A stretch of 47,869 nucleotides of DNA from Purshia tridentata (taxonomy: Eukaryota; Streptophyta; Magnoliopsida; Rosales; Rosaceae), in NCBI GenBank assembly GCA_003254885.1, contig QANT01006869.1, positions 1-47,869 of the forward strand, given 5' to 3'. Below the pieces are notes generated by a model. The model searched no databases. It was not told where the DNA came from and saw only the letters and a list, made by a program, of their open reading frames with translations. This document shows, in pieces, positions 21,720-38,700 of the stretch. Each line of letters begins with the position of its first letter. Within the stretch, counting starts at the first letter, position 1. The position numbers and the translations under genes were made by a program.

Positions 21720-24264
21720 CAAAATGGGAAAGAAACATTATTACCGGTTATTTTCCAGATTAGGAGCGATTGCAATAACACAAAAACTGAATTTTTTTCA
21801 TTTTATTTTATGAAATAATGAAACTTCATCGTCAAGCAATACTTCAAAAATGCTCTATAAATTTAGCATTAATTGCGCCCCTAAAAGATAAGAAACAAGA
21901 AAGAAAAAAGATAGTCAATCCATGAGAGATCTCACTATTTCAAATGTTGATTCTTAATTTATAAATTTTTCCGGTTTAATTGTAATAGGAATATATAGTT
22001 GCATGTGATTAGCAATTAGCCTATATAATAGCCTTCCTCACCAACTTACCATGCAAGGCGTACCCAAAAATTTAGCCATGTATATAGGGTCTTAATTTGC
22101 CACTTATCTTCATCAAAAAAAAAAAAAGCGTCTTAATTTCTCTAGCTATAAGAAAATTAGGCGTTAATTTTTTTATCTTATTCTTTTTAATAATCTATAT
22201 TAATTTGTAGCAATGAAATATTATTGTTCCTACCCGAAGTGATATAATAAATGATTGATTACCAGGGCAGGTCCTAACTTTTGAAAGGCAAAATTTAAAT
22301 TCGATCCCTAATTTCATTTAGTTGTACAAAAAAAAAAATTTGCAAAACAATTGACAATTGACAATTTAGAATCAATGTATTATAATATTTTATTAATAAA
22401 ACAATCCAAAATTTAGAAAGAATACATTATTCTCACTATGAATACATTCAATTATTCTCAAGAATGTCAAAATTAAGAAAAATAGCAGTAACAACACACT
22501 ATTTCTATTAGCCTCAATAATATCCAAAATTATGAGCTCTGACCATCTACAAAAACAAAATAGCAACAGAGTAACAGTTCCAACAGGAAAATATCATTGA
22601 AAATTTCTTATTCGATCTAACATTTCTAATCAAAATCATCAATAATAGTTTCAAATTCCTCTAGCCAAAAACCTCTTTCCTCTAAACCCATCTAAATCAT
22701 AATTCCTCTGTTGCCTTTACATCTTTCTCCTAATTCTTCTTATTCCTCAAATATCACATACCTAATTCCTCTTTCCTCCATCAATGTGCTTTGTTTAGTA
22801 GACCTGTGTATTGAGAATATGCCATATATTAATATATATGTATTTACAACAAATTTTTTTTAAATATATAGATTAATTCTTTCTTCTACTCGATTGCACG
22901 TATTGTTGATTACAAATATTGATGATATATATTCTTTATAAAGGTCCATAAATACCTTGCTTGCGTATCATTGGGAAGTGCATTATAAGGAAATTAAAAA
23001 AAAAAAGGCTGCTAGTATATTTTCCTTGATTGCCATTATAATTGCCCCTTCTTCTTTTTTCTTTTTTTCCACTAAGTGAAAAATTCTTGTATTTAATATT
23101 TCATTCTTCATCAAATTACAAATGGATCGCGTCGTGGTGGCGGAAAGAGGGCACTTGTCTTGGTGATGAAATCGGACCCTGCTGGTGCCGAAGAGAGGAG
23201 AGGGATGGCTGTGGGCTGTGCATCTTGTCGGGGTTGGTGTTTGGTTGACTAGTTTTTTTTTAAGTTTTAGTTAAAATTAATAGAAGTGTAAAATATGTAT
23301 TTTTATCTAAATAAAAATGATTTTATCACTTATTTTATTATTTGCAATATTATTTATTGAAAGGTACAATAGAAAGTTTGTAATTATTTAACATAAAAGT
23401 GGATGTACCATGTAGGTGCCACATTGTCACACTTAGATAAGTCTGGGTGGCAAATACTTTTTTTTTAAAATTGTTTTTTAGTGGTATTAGTGCACACCTC
23501 TTATAGTCTCTGTGTATTTTCACTTTACTAATTTACCTCTACAAGTAAGAGTTCAATTTTTGCCTTCTTTTCTCAGGGTGATAAAATGCAAAATCATGTA
23601 AAGTTCAAGTAAATAACTTATAAATAAACCTATATTTTATTGACAATCTTAAGAATAGTATCAAATAAAGTTTTTCTTTAATTCAACATGAAAACCTTTA
23701 ATGCATTTTTTTTGTCCTTTTGAATTACTTTTTCCAATGACTTTTTAAGGGTGTGAAGAAAATATTAGAAAAGAATAAATTTTATTAACCTCAGGTTGAT
23801 AGCAATTTCTTACTAAAGAGTTCAACGTTAAATTTAAATATAATAAAATAAAAAAAGGAAAAAATCAGCCGTTCGGACAAAATATTACAATATTTCTCCA
23901 CATCCTCTTGTGAACCCAATCCTTGTGCAAATTGATGACGATAATGTTACCACCTGTAGTGCCAGACTTTAACGACATAAAATACAAAAACCACAAAAAA
24001 TTTATTACAATCACTTGGCAAAAACTGTTATCTTTTAATTACTTCTAACTGAAAGTCCGAAAGTATGTGATATTCTTCTAAGCTTAGCCAAACAGGGCAA
24101 AAATCGTTTAACCATCCTTTTAACAATCAACCAAACACGAAACTCCAATGCTACAAAAAGGTGGGGCTGGGAACTGGGACAGTAACTAAGCTTTACAGAC
24201 ATTTGATGGATCACAGAAGCATATAGGAATGGGACACACAAGTTCAGTTTAAAACCCATGTTAA
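21720..24264. other. Spacer with one GC-richer fragment
   Basis: Mostly AT-rich, without supported genes. A GC-richer patch at about 23120-23240 (GTCGTGGTGGCGGAAAGAGGG and onward) stands out, but its frames are short and open to no domain. The last ~250 bp before 24265 are probably the 3' UTR of the RAB gene. Confidence 0.45.
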
Positions 24265-28520
<4,256 letters not shown>

Positions 28521-28650
28521 CTATATGTGTGGATCGGATCGGATCGGATTCAAGGTCGAGATCTCGCCGGAGATTTATCGGACAGATCGAGATCTCGGAG
28601 CCTCGTTCTAAATTCTCTTTGTTTTTCCTTAGTTTCGGTTTGGGTGGCGT

Positions 28651-28660
28651 ATTTATATCG
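28651..28660 (-). promoter_or_regulatory. Candidate TATA box of the RAB gene
   Basis: On the minus strand CGATATAAATACG lies about 145 bp upstream of the ATG at 28508. It is followed by a GA/CG-rich leader with GGATCCGATC-type repeats near 28530-28550. Confidence 0.6.
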
Positions 28661-28669
28661 ATGATCTGT

Positions 28670-30490
28670 TAGAGAGAGAAAAAGACACAGACGGGAGAGA
28701 GAGACAGAGAGACGGTGTTTTGCGCGTGAAATTGGTTTGAAGAGGCTGTGTTTTCCGCGAAAATAATTGGTTAATGTCAAAATCGCTGTTGTGAAATGAT
28801 GGTTTTTTTTTTTTTTGAACAAAAAAAATGTGGTTGTTTAGTTGGGACAAAAACTTTCCGTGAACATTCAAATTCAAACTCTCCTTCATAAAAATGTTAA
28901 AATCATTCGTTTACACGATTAATTTCTGCGTTATACTATATAGTTGTAGAGCACTTTACTGATTTATCTCAACTTTCTAAACTTGGCTTATTTGAAGGTA
29001 TAGTTGAGGCATATTTACCTCAACTATTTACCTCTGCGTTTTGTATTCTATATTTGATATATGGTTAAGAATTTTAGCATATAGTTGTATATAATGGTAA
29101 TTTTTAAAATAGGCCTTATATGAATTAATAATATATCATTTTTTGCACCATATACATTCATGTATAATGTTCTAAATATACATTGTATACTCAATTTTCA
29201 AAATATAATAACAAAATTTTGAAATTTTGGACTTTGAAAAATATTGTTGGACTTGAAAAATAATGTTGGGCCTTAAAAACCAAACAGACAATTTTAATAT
29301 ACTGTACTTTCGATTTTGGGCTACTACGATTTGTTGATTGTTTGAGAAAATTTTAAACTGATCATAGCAGTTTGGTGTTAGAACTTAGATCCAAAACCAA
29401 ACCAAATTGTGTCCACCCCTACATAATGTGAGTATCTTATTTTCCCTTAACAGTAATTAATAATCATGTTTGTAGTAATTGAATGAGTAATAAATCTATC
29501 GATTAGCAACCAACACACTCCACCATCTCTCCTTTTGCAAAGATATGCTCTTCAATCATACGGAATATTCACAAAGAGACAAAGTAACCACTAGCTAATC
29601 AGTTAGAGTGTAAAACTATTCAACCATTTCAACGATTAAAAATGCACACTATATATATATATATATATATACAAATTCGATTAGATGTGAACTTAAGGAC
29701 ATGCGAACTTGATATCGATCGATTAGTCTTTTTTTTTTTTACACTAACAATTGTTGTTGCTTTCATTTCTAATTTATAAAGTTTAATCTTTATTTTTTCA
29801 CCACATCTCCTCTTAAGATATAGAATAAACTTGAAAGAAGTGTTATGTCAGAATTCCACCCAAATCCGAACAAAGATATAAACTATAAAGAAAAATTTAT
29901 GTGTAACGACTAATGAGAGTATATTTTTATGATCATAATATGTAGTTACGTGACTAATTTGGTGACAGGTTCCTTAAGCCAGAATGGGACCCCTTCTCCC
30001 TCCAATCAGGCAATCATAAATAATTAAATCATATATAACACGCAGTACTGTTGTGCCTGCCCAATGCGAATTACCAACAATACCCCTCAGTGTATCGTCA
30101 TAGAATCATAGATTCTCAGTCTTTGCACTCTTTTTGGAACATATCATACATCTGTGACATCTGTACTTCCCGGCCCATTTTGGTTGGGTTTTCTTAAAAA
30201 GTTTCTCCTGCTTTTACTGAGCACCCGCCGGTATCTGATGTTTTCGCACGAGGATGAATCTAGATGGTTAAAAGGTAAGTACATGGACCATGATCCCTTA
30301 TCAACCAATCTAACGATTCTCTTTTCTTACCTTGAACCTCGGCCCTGTCTTTGAATCCTAAAACTGTTATAATTCTGGCAAATAAAATAACAGATAAGGA
30401 GACAAAATAAAGGCCTTTGGGAATTTGTACCCAATACAAATACTTACAGTGTAATACCCACTTAAAACTCTCTCTCTGTGTTCCAAATTC
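28670..30490. other. Spacer between the divergent RAB and permease genes
   Basis: About 1.8 kb of AT-rich DNA holding the upstream regions of two divergently transcribed genes. A (TA)n run lies at 29650-29670. Minus-strand frames at 28550-28889 fall in the RAB promoter and have no domain. No RNA gene seen. Confidence 0.5.
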
Positions 30491-30495
30491 CAATC

Positions 30496-30503
30496 TTATA
30501 TAG
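30496..30503 (+). promoter_or_regulatory. Candidate TATA box of the purine permease gene
   Basis: TTATATAG in CCAATCTTATATAGTGG, 77 bp before the proposed ATG at 30573. A five-codon upstream frame (ATG CAA GCC TGC CTC TAA, 30550-30567) would lie in the leader. Confidence 0.5.
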
Positions 30504-30572
30504 TGGTGGTCACCGTTTAGTGCGTTCTACACTTAAAAAGTCTTCCCTTATGCAAGCCTGCCTCTAAACAAC

Positions 30573-33255
30573 ATGCCACCGCCAGGTCTCTCTCTCTCTC
30601 TGTTTTTGGGTTTTGTTGTGTTGAATTTTAGTGTTTAGATATGGGTTTTGTTTATTTTGATCAATATGTTGTTGGGTTGTCATCAGAATAGTAAAACATC
30701 CCAGGCTCCGTTTGGTTGTTGAGAAACTGTATGCATGCAGTCTTTAATTTTTGGGCACTCAATCTCAATTCTGCTTGTTACAATCAATCACCGACTCACT
30801 TTGAATCTTGACACTCACATATTCTTTGTAGCATTTAGTTCCTTTGGTGGTTAATTACTGGTGGATTTTGTAAATTTCGATTGGGATTTCTAAATTCTGA
30901 ATTTTAATTGTTAATTACTGTGGTTTTTTTATTTATGTGTTTTTGGTGAATATTAATGCTTTTGGCTAGTTAGTTATGATGATTCACATTGATATGGTCC
31001 CATTGCTGAACCATTTCAAGTAAATTTAGGCATGAAATTTTGGCCCAATTTTCCACATCTTCGTTTTCGACTTACTTTTTCTGCTGAATTTTTTGGGACA
31101 AAATCTTAATGGTATGGCTATTTCAATAGGTTTGTCGTTGCTTCAATGTTTACTTGATTGAAAACTATGCTATATGGACTCTGAACCTTTTAAATGTATG
31201 ATTAATTGATGCTTGGCCTCTTCCTCCTTTTAATATTAGAAAGAGGTGTATGCTTAAAAGCACCTTTGTACCTGCAGGAGAAGATAATGAAATTTAAGGA
31301 TGCAAAATGAAATTTTCAAGCATACTATTGTTACTTCTAGATATTGGTATCTTAATGCTTATTAATAATATATTTGAATTTGAAGTGTGCATGCTATGGT
31401 CTGTTACATCAAGGCATCAAAGGCGTCTGGCATGACCCTTTCATAGTTCGGTATATATGTGTAAGAGCACAAAAACAATGACCAAATAAAAAGGCTTTTT
31501 TTTTTCCTTTTTTTTTAAGGACACTTTTCAAGGTTTTTCTGCTTCTGATTTGTTTGGGACAACTTGACAAAAGCTTGCATATGTGTTTGCGATTGCAAGT
31601 AAAGAGATGCAGGAAAACATTAAATCATTAGTAAGGCGCAAGTAATATTCTATCAAATATTATTAGAGATTTATTTTGACTATAGGTGTGAGGAAATGAG
31701 GGAGTATCTTTCTTGCCATTTTTTTTTCCTTTTTTTTTAAGGACACTTTTCAATTTTTTTCTGCTTGTGATTTGTTTGGGACAACTTGACAAAAGCTTGC
31801 ATATGTGTTTGCGATTGCAAGTAAAGAGATGCAAGAAAACATTAAATCATTAGTAAGGCGCAAGTAATATTCTATCAAATATTATTAGAGATTTATTTTG
31901 ACTTAGGTGTGAGGAAATGAGGGAGTATCTTTCTTGCCTTTCAACCAATAAATTCAATCTAATTGTGCCTCTGACATTTACCTGGTCTATGAAAAGACTT
32001 GAAATTTTGAGAAAAATATCTGTATAGATGTTGCATTTTGTGTGTGCATGTTTCATAATTTCTCATAAGTTCAAATGCTTTTGTAATTTATTGTTTGCAA
32101 TCATTTGATGAACCCATAAGAACTAATCTGTGTACATGTGTGTGTATATATATGACCACAGACAGCCAAGAATCGATCTTATCCAAAGATGAAACTGTGA
32201 TGGACCAAACACTATTTGTCAAACTTGGCCGCTGGCAATGGTGGTTTATGGTGGCACTCAACATATTCTTCCTCGTTGTGGGGCAGGCTTCTGCTGTTTT
32301 ACTTGGGAGATTTTATTATGACAAGGGTGGTAATAGTAAGTGGATGGCTACCCTTGTCCAAACTGCTGCCTTCCCAGTCCTTCTCATCCCACTATATTTT
32401 CTTTCTTCATCCAAAGATCAATCAACCTCTTCGACCTCACCTTCCATTGCAGTTCTTGCCTTGGTTTACTTCTCCATTGGAGTGGTCATAGCTGGTGACA
32501 ACATGTTGTATTCTGTCGGACTCTTGTACCTATCTGCTTCTACTTACTCCCTCATTTGTGCAACTCAATTAGCTTTCAATGCTGTTTTCTCCTACTTCAT
32601 CAATTCTCAGAAGTTCACAGCATTGATTTTTAATTCAGTGATCATCCTGTCATTTTCCACAGCTCTAATTGCTGTTAATGATGACTCTGACGGACCGGCT
32701 GGAGTCTCAAAGGGGAAGCATATCATTGGCTTCATTTGCACCCTTGGAGCTTCTGCACTTTACTCCCTTCTGCTTTCCCTAATGCAGCTTACATTCCAAA
32801 AGGTTCTAAAAAAGGAAACTTTCTCAGTGGTTTTGGAAATGCAAATCTATACATCATTGGTTGCCAGTTGTGCTTCAACTGTGGGACTTTTTGCAAGTGG
32901 GGAATGGAGGAGTTTGCACGGAGAAATGGAAAGTTTCAGTACAGGCAGAGTTTCATATGTGATGACTTTAGTTTGGATAGCTGTGGCTTGGCAAGTTTGT
33001 TCAGTTGGTGTTGTGGGTTTAATTTTCGTGGTGTCCTCTCTCTTCTCCAATGTAATTAGTACTTTCTCTTTGGCTGTTACTCCTATAGCTGCTGTGATAA
33101 TTTTCCATGACAAGATGAATGGTGTCAAGGTAATTGCTATGCTATTGGCAATTTGGGGGTTTGGCTCTTATATTTATCAGAACTACCTTGATGACTCTAA
33201 GGCAAGAAGAAGACAGGCTGATGTTAGCGAATCCAACAATGATTCTATACTTTGA
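30573..33255 (+). CDS. Purine permease (PUP family transporter)
   Basis: An integral membrane H+-coupled purine/cytokinin transporter of the plant PUP family (drug/metabolite transporter superfamily). The large exon 32162-33255 encodes nearly the whole protein. It starts with a GRWQWWFMVALNIFFLV helix and continues through about ten hydrophobic segments. Family landmarks include FYYDKGGNSKWMATLVQTA, the LYLSASTYSLICATQLAFNA region, and FHDKMNGVKVIAMLLAIWGF near the end. I propose a first coding exon ATGCCACCGCCAG (30573-30585) spliced to the CAG|AC acceptor at 32161/32162. This gives MPPPDSQESIL and a 368-aa product. The alternative is a start at an in-frame ATG at 32152 (MTTDSQES) or 32095. 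The spliced model is favoured by the TATA-bearing promoter and by the intron-like sequence before 32162. It resembles AtPUP11, but orthology is inferred. The tail is charged (SKARRRQADVSES), as usual. Confidence 0.85.
30587..30601 (+). repeat. CT microsatellite at the permease exon 1 donor
   Basis: The proposed 5' splice site reads CCAG|GTCTCTCTCTCTCTC, so again the repeat starts within the splice site, as in the MADS gene. Confidence 0.7.
31497..31938. repeat. 222-bp tandem duplication in the permease intron
   Basis: The copy at about 31497-31718 is repeated at 31719-31938. Both begin with a T run and AAGGACACTTTTCAA. They run through GTTTGGGACAACTTGACAAAAGC, GTAAAGAGATGCA(G/A)GAAAACATT and GTGTGAGGAAATGAGGGAG. 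Only a handful of differences separate them, so the event looks recent. Confidence 0.93.
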
Positions 33256-35297
33256 TGGACATTTTAAAAATTCACAGTAACTTTTTCTCTTGGATTGTTT
33301 TTCATCAGCTCTACTCTTTTCGGCATTATTACATGTTAGCCATACTGTTTATAATTATATTGGTTGTAGAAGTATTCTTGACTTTGAAATTATATTAGCT
33401 TTTCATGGGGCTTGTATGGTCTTGAAGGGTTTCTAGAAAAAATAGTGAGGTTGTTGTCAATTTGTTTGGAAGAACAAAGTGAACTTGAGAGGGAAAAACT
33501 AGTGGGTTACACGAGTTGGAGGAGAAATGATGAGGAAGTATTGAGTTATGTTTTAAACAAGGAATTAAATTTTTTTGAGGGATAAAAAATATGGAAATTT
33601 TAAAGAAAATTTTGAAAGAATTTTGATTTTTGTGAAAACTTAGACTAAAATAATTGAAAATTTTAACATAATTTCGATAATTTTGATTTTGTAATATTTC
33701 GAGACATGAAAAAAGATAAAAATTTTGGAGAAATTTTGAGAAAATTTTTGAAATTTAATTCATTGGTTTTTTTTAAATGAACTTTTTTTTTGACCACTAA
33801 ATGAACTTAATTATACAATTGGACATAAATAATAAAATGAAGTTAGAAAACCGCTTTCCTTGGGATCACAATCACTACTCCGAGTGAGACACAGTTGGCT
33901 GATATTAAACAGAATGAGGTGGATCGCCAACGCTACGGAAGAGGTCTATTATTGTGGTTGGATAATATGCTTTTCGATTCCCTCAGTCATGAGGCAAGTT
34001 GGGCCTCTCTTCCACTTGGCTTTTGATTGCTATTGCTAGATGAGTTTTTTTATTTATTTATTTATTTATTTTTTGTTATTATATTAACAATTATAATACT
34101 AAAAATACAAATAAAGTAAACTTTTCTCCATTAAAAATCTCTGAATATCATAATTCGATTATTCCAAACTCAAAACCATATATATATATATATATATGGT
34201 CCAGTTGGGTTTTGATTGCTGTGGCCTCCATTATATATGCGTTTCGATTCCTTCATGAGTTAGGCTTCGATCTCTTCCAGTTGGCTTTTGATTGGTATGG
34301 CTAGATGAGCATTTTGTTTTATTACAATGAGTTTTGAACCTAGCTACGATCTCTATACACCTCTCTCGATCATCTCATTCTACTTGAACTAAGGCTCATG
34401 GATTTTTTTGTTTTGACCAATAAGGCTCATGGATCGACTCAATGAGTTTTGTGTTGTATCATTTGCTAGTCTTTAAAGCGCTTTAAACACCTCTTTGGCT
34501 ATGAAATTAGGTGTTTGATCAGCCAGTTTTCGTCTCATTTGCCAAAAAAGAAATCTTAATTAACATTTTTTTTTTGTGGGGGCTAGCATTATTATAATTG
34601 TACAAAAGAAGCATATTTCCAATATTGTGAAGGGACATATATATAGTTAGTTAGTAGTACGCCACTATTTTACTTAAATCACTATATTTTTGTTAATCAA
34701 TAAAAACTTTTGTTATACGTCGTGACTACTCAGCAATAAAACATTTCTATGATTTTCATGTAGTCATATAAAAATAAATGAAGATTTAAGATTCATAATG
34801 GTTTAGAGTTTATAGCCCTTGAAGTCTAGAGATTACATTGTAAACCTTGAAATTTATACATTCACCAATAACAAATCATTTTTGTTTTTATAGATTTACT
34901 AATAACTGTCACACAGTCAAACTTTTTGTGATTTTCATGAAATTACAAGTCTGTAAACAAAATGTTAGGCAAGTGTTCGAACATTGGACGTGGTTTTTTC
35001 ACCCGATATTAATATTTCTCATCCACTTAGTATCTAACCTAAAAAGTATGTACCTACTTGAAATGGAATAAATTTGTGGTATTTAAAACTAAATAAAATC
35101 CTGATTTGGTACCTAATTAAAGTCAATAGATCTTATTTTATAACCTAAGTTGAGAAGGCAAACTAAAACATATAAATTAGAAATAATTTGTCCATTAAAG
35201 CATGTCAAACCGTATGTACACTGAAAACCTTATAGTATAGATCTATATATATCTATATATAATTATAAACAAAAAAGCAGAAGAAAATTCAAAAGCA
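33256..35297. other. Spacer with repeated flanking sequence
   Basis: The first ~200 bp are probably the permease 3' UTR. The rest is AT-rich, with TTTTGAAAATT-type low complexity at 33540-33780. From about 33930 the sequence is a diverged copy of 39440 onward (see the duplication entry). No gene before the pseudogene. Confidence 0.5.
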
Positions 35298-35760
35298 ATG
35301 GAGCAGAAATATTGGAGATTACTTATGGTAATATTGGGATGGATGAGTTTTCTGCAAGCTGTAGTGCAAGCACAAGATGCTCTCCCTCCCTCTCCCTCTT
35401 CTTCATTTCTCTTTCGTGACCTCCTTTCACCATCTTCAGTTGATCGTGTCCCTTTTTATTTATTGAAAAAGAAATAGCTATGAAATGTATCAACGTCTTT
35501 TACTCTTGAAAAAGTACCACCCAGAAGATCATGCCTGTCTATCTTGGACTGCTCTAAAATGTACAATCCATGAAGATTTTTATCAATGTTTTGTAAATCA
35601 TAGTAAACATTGTCCTAAAGATCATCATCTATGAGGAAACATTGGATTTGGTATGAATATTCTTACTCTATATTCTTTTTTCATACAAACAAGTTCAAAA
35701 CAAATAAACATGCATACATGCATATGCAAACATCACATATTTATAATTCTTAGAATTACA
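33930..35760 (+). repeat. Proximal copy of a tandem segmental duplication
   Basis: This segment matches 39440-41180 in the same order and orientation. Anchors are AATATGCTTTTCGATT...GAGGCAAGTTGGGCC (33966-34010), GGCTTTTGATTGCTAT (34018-34033), AAGGCTCATGG...AATGAGTTTTGTGTTGTATCATTTGC (34391-34466), the broken peptide gene, and its 3' tail (TATGAATATTCTTACTCTA...CATATGCAAACATCACATAT). Part of the left anchor is repeated again at 34230-34310. Identity varies, and AT-rich insertions separate the blocks. Confidence 0.7.
35298..35634 (+). pseudogene. Frameshifted copy of the small secreted four-Cys protein gene
   Basis: The copy begins MEQKYWRLLMVILGWMSF and keeps the signal peptide and the Pro/Ser-rich stretch of its intact paralogue at 40728-41066. 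Around 35468-35474 there is one extra A in an A-run relative to the paralogue. The original frame therefore hits TAG at 35475-35477 after 59 codons. The remainder continues in the +1 frame to a TGA at 35632-35634. It still has the cysteine spacing C-x7-C-x8-C-x7-C. No other inactivating change is obvious, so the break is young, or an assembly error in a homopolymer. As written it would make only the secreted N-terminal part. Confidence 0.75.
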
Positions 35761-38700
35761 TTAATGAATTTTAAATTCCATCACATAAATAGATGGTTTT
35801 GTTTATAGAATAAATGAATTAAATAAAATGGACATTTTTCTCCAGGAGATCGTCGTATTTTATACCAAAACTATCTTAATTACCATTATTATAAATTATT
35901 ATTAGTTCACTTAATAAATACACCTACACTAATATAATTACATTTTCTTACCCAAAGAACTCCTGTCTTTTTTTTTTTTTTTTCCGTAAGATTCATTGTA
36001 CGTAACAGTATTTATAGTGATAAGTTCCTCATAAGTTTCAAAAATTCAATATATGATGATAAAATAGTCCACTACATGGACTGAATGATAAAATAACTCA
36101 CTTACAGTTTTGGACGTTAAAATGGTACACCTAAGTTGTTTAAAATGTTATTCTAAAAAAAAATTATTTAAAAATAAAATTACCCATCTTGCCCTTGGCA
36201 TGTTATTAGGGAAATTCATTATTACCACATCAATTTTAAGGATCAGCTCAATATTAATTATCACATCAAGTTTGAAAGCTGAATATGAAATTCAATTTTG
36301 AGTTAGTCATTTGGTGATATATTTCTAGAAAATTGTTTCAATTATTGGAATTATTTGTGTGGCTCTCTATATCTCAAATGGGTCTGTTGTTGTGAGACCT
36401 CATCATCTCCATATTTTTAAGTCTTTATCATTTTACTTAGGGGCCATATCTCAGTGGGGTCCCCTTCTTTTGAGTCTTCATCTCCTCACGAGAAGAACAT
36501 GTTACAATGTGACTTTCGATGATGACAACTTAGAAAAAAAACTTAAACCACTAATTCTGATTAAGATGGAAAGTGTTTTGGGAAAAAAAATTATAACTTT
36601 ACATATACTTATATATATATATATATATGTGTATCACTCATATTTGCCTTGCTATGCTTTTTTTTTATATATGTATTTTAATATATATATATATATATAT
36701 ATCAACAATGCTACACTTATCACATTTTCATACCATAATTTTATACCATCTTATATGGCAATCTACATGGCATTCATATATTGGATACTAAAAAAATAAA
36801 AATAAAAATCCTAAAAATAAGGAAATACCCTACCAATACAATAATAACACGTAAGATATTACAACAAACATAGTATAAAAATATGCTAAGAATAGTATTA
36901 TTGTATATATATATATATATATATTCATTCATATATGAATTAAATTGCTTATACTAATCATGATCCATGGGCATACATATGTTAATTTTGTTGGCAATTA
37001 TATCTCACGTTCTTATTGTCTATGTTTCTTTGACAGATGCGAGTAATGAGAACAATTATATGATACTTTGCCACAAGGCGCGTAAGAATTAAATAGTAAC
37101 ATTTCACTTATTGGTAAGAAGTTCGTGTTTGTAATAGTTAGGAATAAATTAACATGAGAAAATTAAGATTTTGAGCCTCAATGTTTGTGTCTCAATTTAT
37201 GCCTTAATTCTATGTGACAAAATTAATGGACACATTACCGGTTAATTTTTTTGGTTGATTATTAAAGGACTATCTTAGCCTTAACAAATCCAATGACTAA
37301 TTTTTTCTTTTATTAAGATTTTGTTATATTAAGAGTTCAAGGAGAAAGAAAGAAAGCCTCTGCGAAAAAATCATGCCAAGAATTGCTAGAATTCCACGTT
37401 TCATTGTTTGGATATGGTTTTGAGTTATTTACTTTGATATTACGTGTTACGTAGTTTTGGATTCTTTATTTTACTCTTGCCATATATTTCGAATTTTATT
37501 AATTCTTAAACATTGCAATAAATTACCGTAACCTTGAAGGTTGGTTTTACAGAAAAGTTTTATTTTTACTTCTTATGTTTCCATTATTTATTATTTATCT
37601 TTGTTCAAATTCGTAATTAACCAAAAGATTTAACCCGTCTTGGGAGCTTGGGGGTTTAATGCCTAACTTAGTGGCATTAGGCTCTTAGGATCTTCAAGAT
37701 GGGTGTCTATGTTACATGCCTGAGGTTCAGGGTGCAACAGAACGACTTTAACTAAAGTTTGGGGTTTACATACCAAGTCAACTAGAATTTGATTTTATTT
37801 TGACCTTGTGAGTAAATTAAGCTTGAATCAAGTTTTGTTGCATAATGGAATTAATAATTTTATATCGATTTATCATATTTTTCACAGTTACATTCTAGTT
37901 ATATAAGTTAATTTTAAAGTATAATTCACTAATTAATCCGAAATTTAATAGATTGGAACGTGACATAACCAAACATAAACAATTTGTGAATGAATAAAAT
38001 AAATAATTTTTTACGCCTTGTTAACTGAGCCCAACAAGTAAAGTAAATCAAGCTAGATCAGTTCACATAAACGAAGGCAGCCCCTAAATAAGAAATTATT
38101 TTGTATGTTACGTTGTATAACCAACCAACTCATGTATTATATATAATAATATAGTTTTATCCATGAGTATAATTTTTCCCAATATAGATATTATAGAACA
38201 ACAATAACAGTAGTTACCCCAGCGTTTTAGAATCCACTTTATCTTTCCTTAATTCTCTCTATGGATAAAGTTATCTTCTCAAGTAGTCATAGATGTTATA
38301 TTGTGAAATTGTTATTATGAATCTATGATCATAAATTAATAGATAACAGTATAATAATATAATACGTTTTTAATAAAAAATAATAATTTCTCTTAATTTA
38401 TTAACCGACTAAACTATACATACTCGACTTGATCAGTTGATTTAAGCTATGTGTAATTAAGAGCAACTTCGAATCCTTAGCTAATTACTGAAACAGATGT
38501 TACAATCCAGCCCAGAGGAATAGTTTGCATCTCTCATTTTCAGTTGATGGGAAGAATTTTTGGAAGTCGTAGGATATGTGAAAAAAAGAGTTTTAAAAAT
38601 GATGTTTTTAAATTTATAACAAGGTTTACATATAAGATTTAGGGGTGTATATATCACTAAGGTTTCTAAAATAGACTTTTAAATCATTTCCTCGGTCTAA

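Noticed and set aside
28550..28889. Minus-strand frames upstream of the RAB gene
   Set aside because: They lie across its TATA box and leader; the composition is promoter-like.
33840..34030. Possible gene fragment near GGGATCACAATCACTACTCC
   Set aside because: Frames are short and broken; sequence is better explained as non-coding duplicated flank.
36359..36799. 146-codon plus-strand open frame
   Set aside because: Runs through TA microsatellites and a MITE; Ile/Tyr repeats are a by-product of the repeats.
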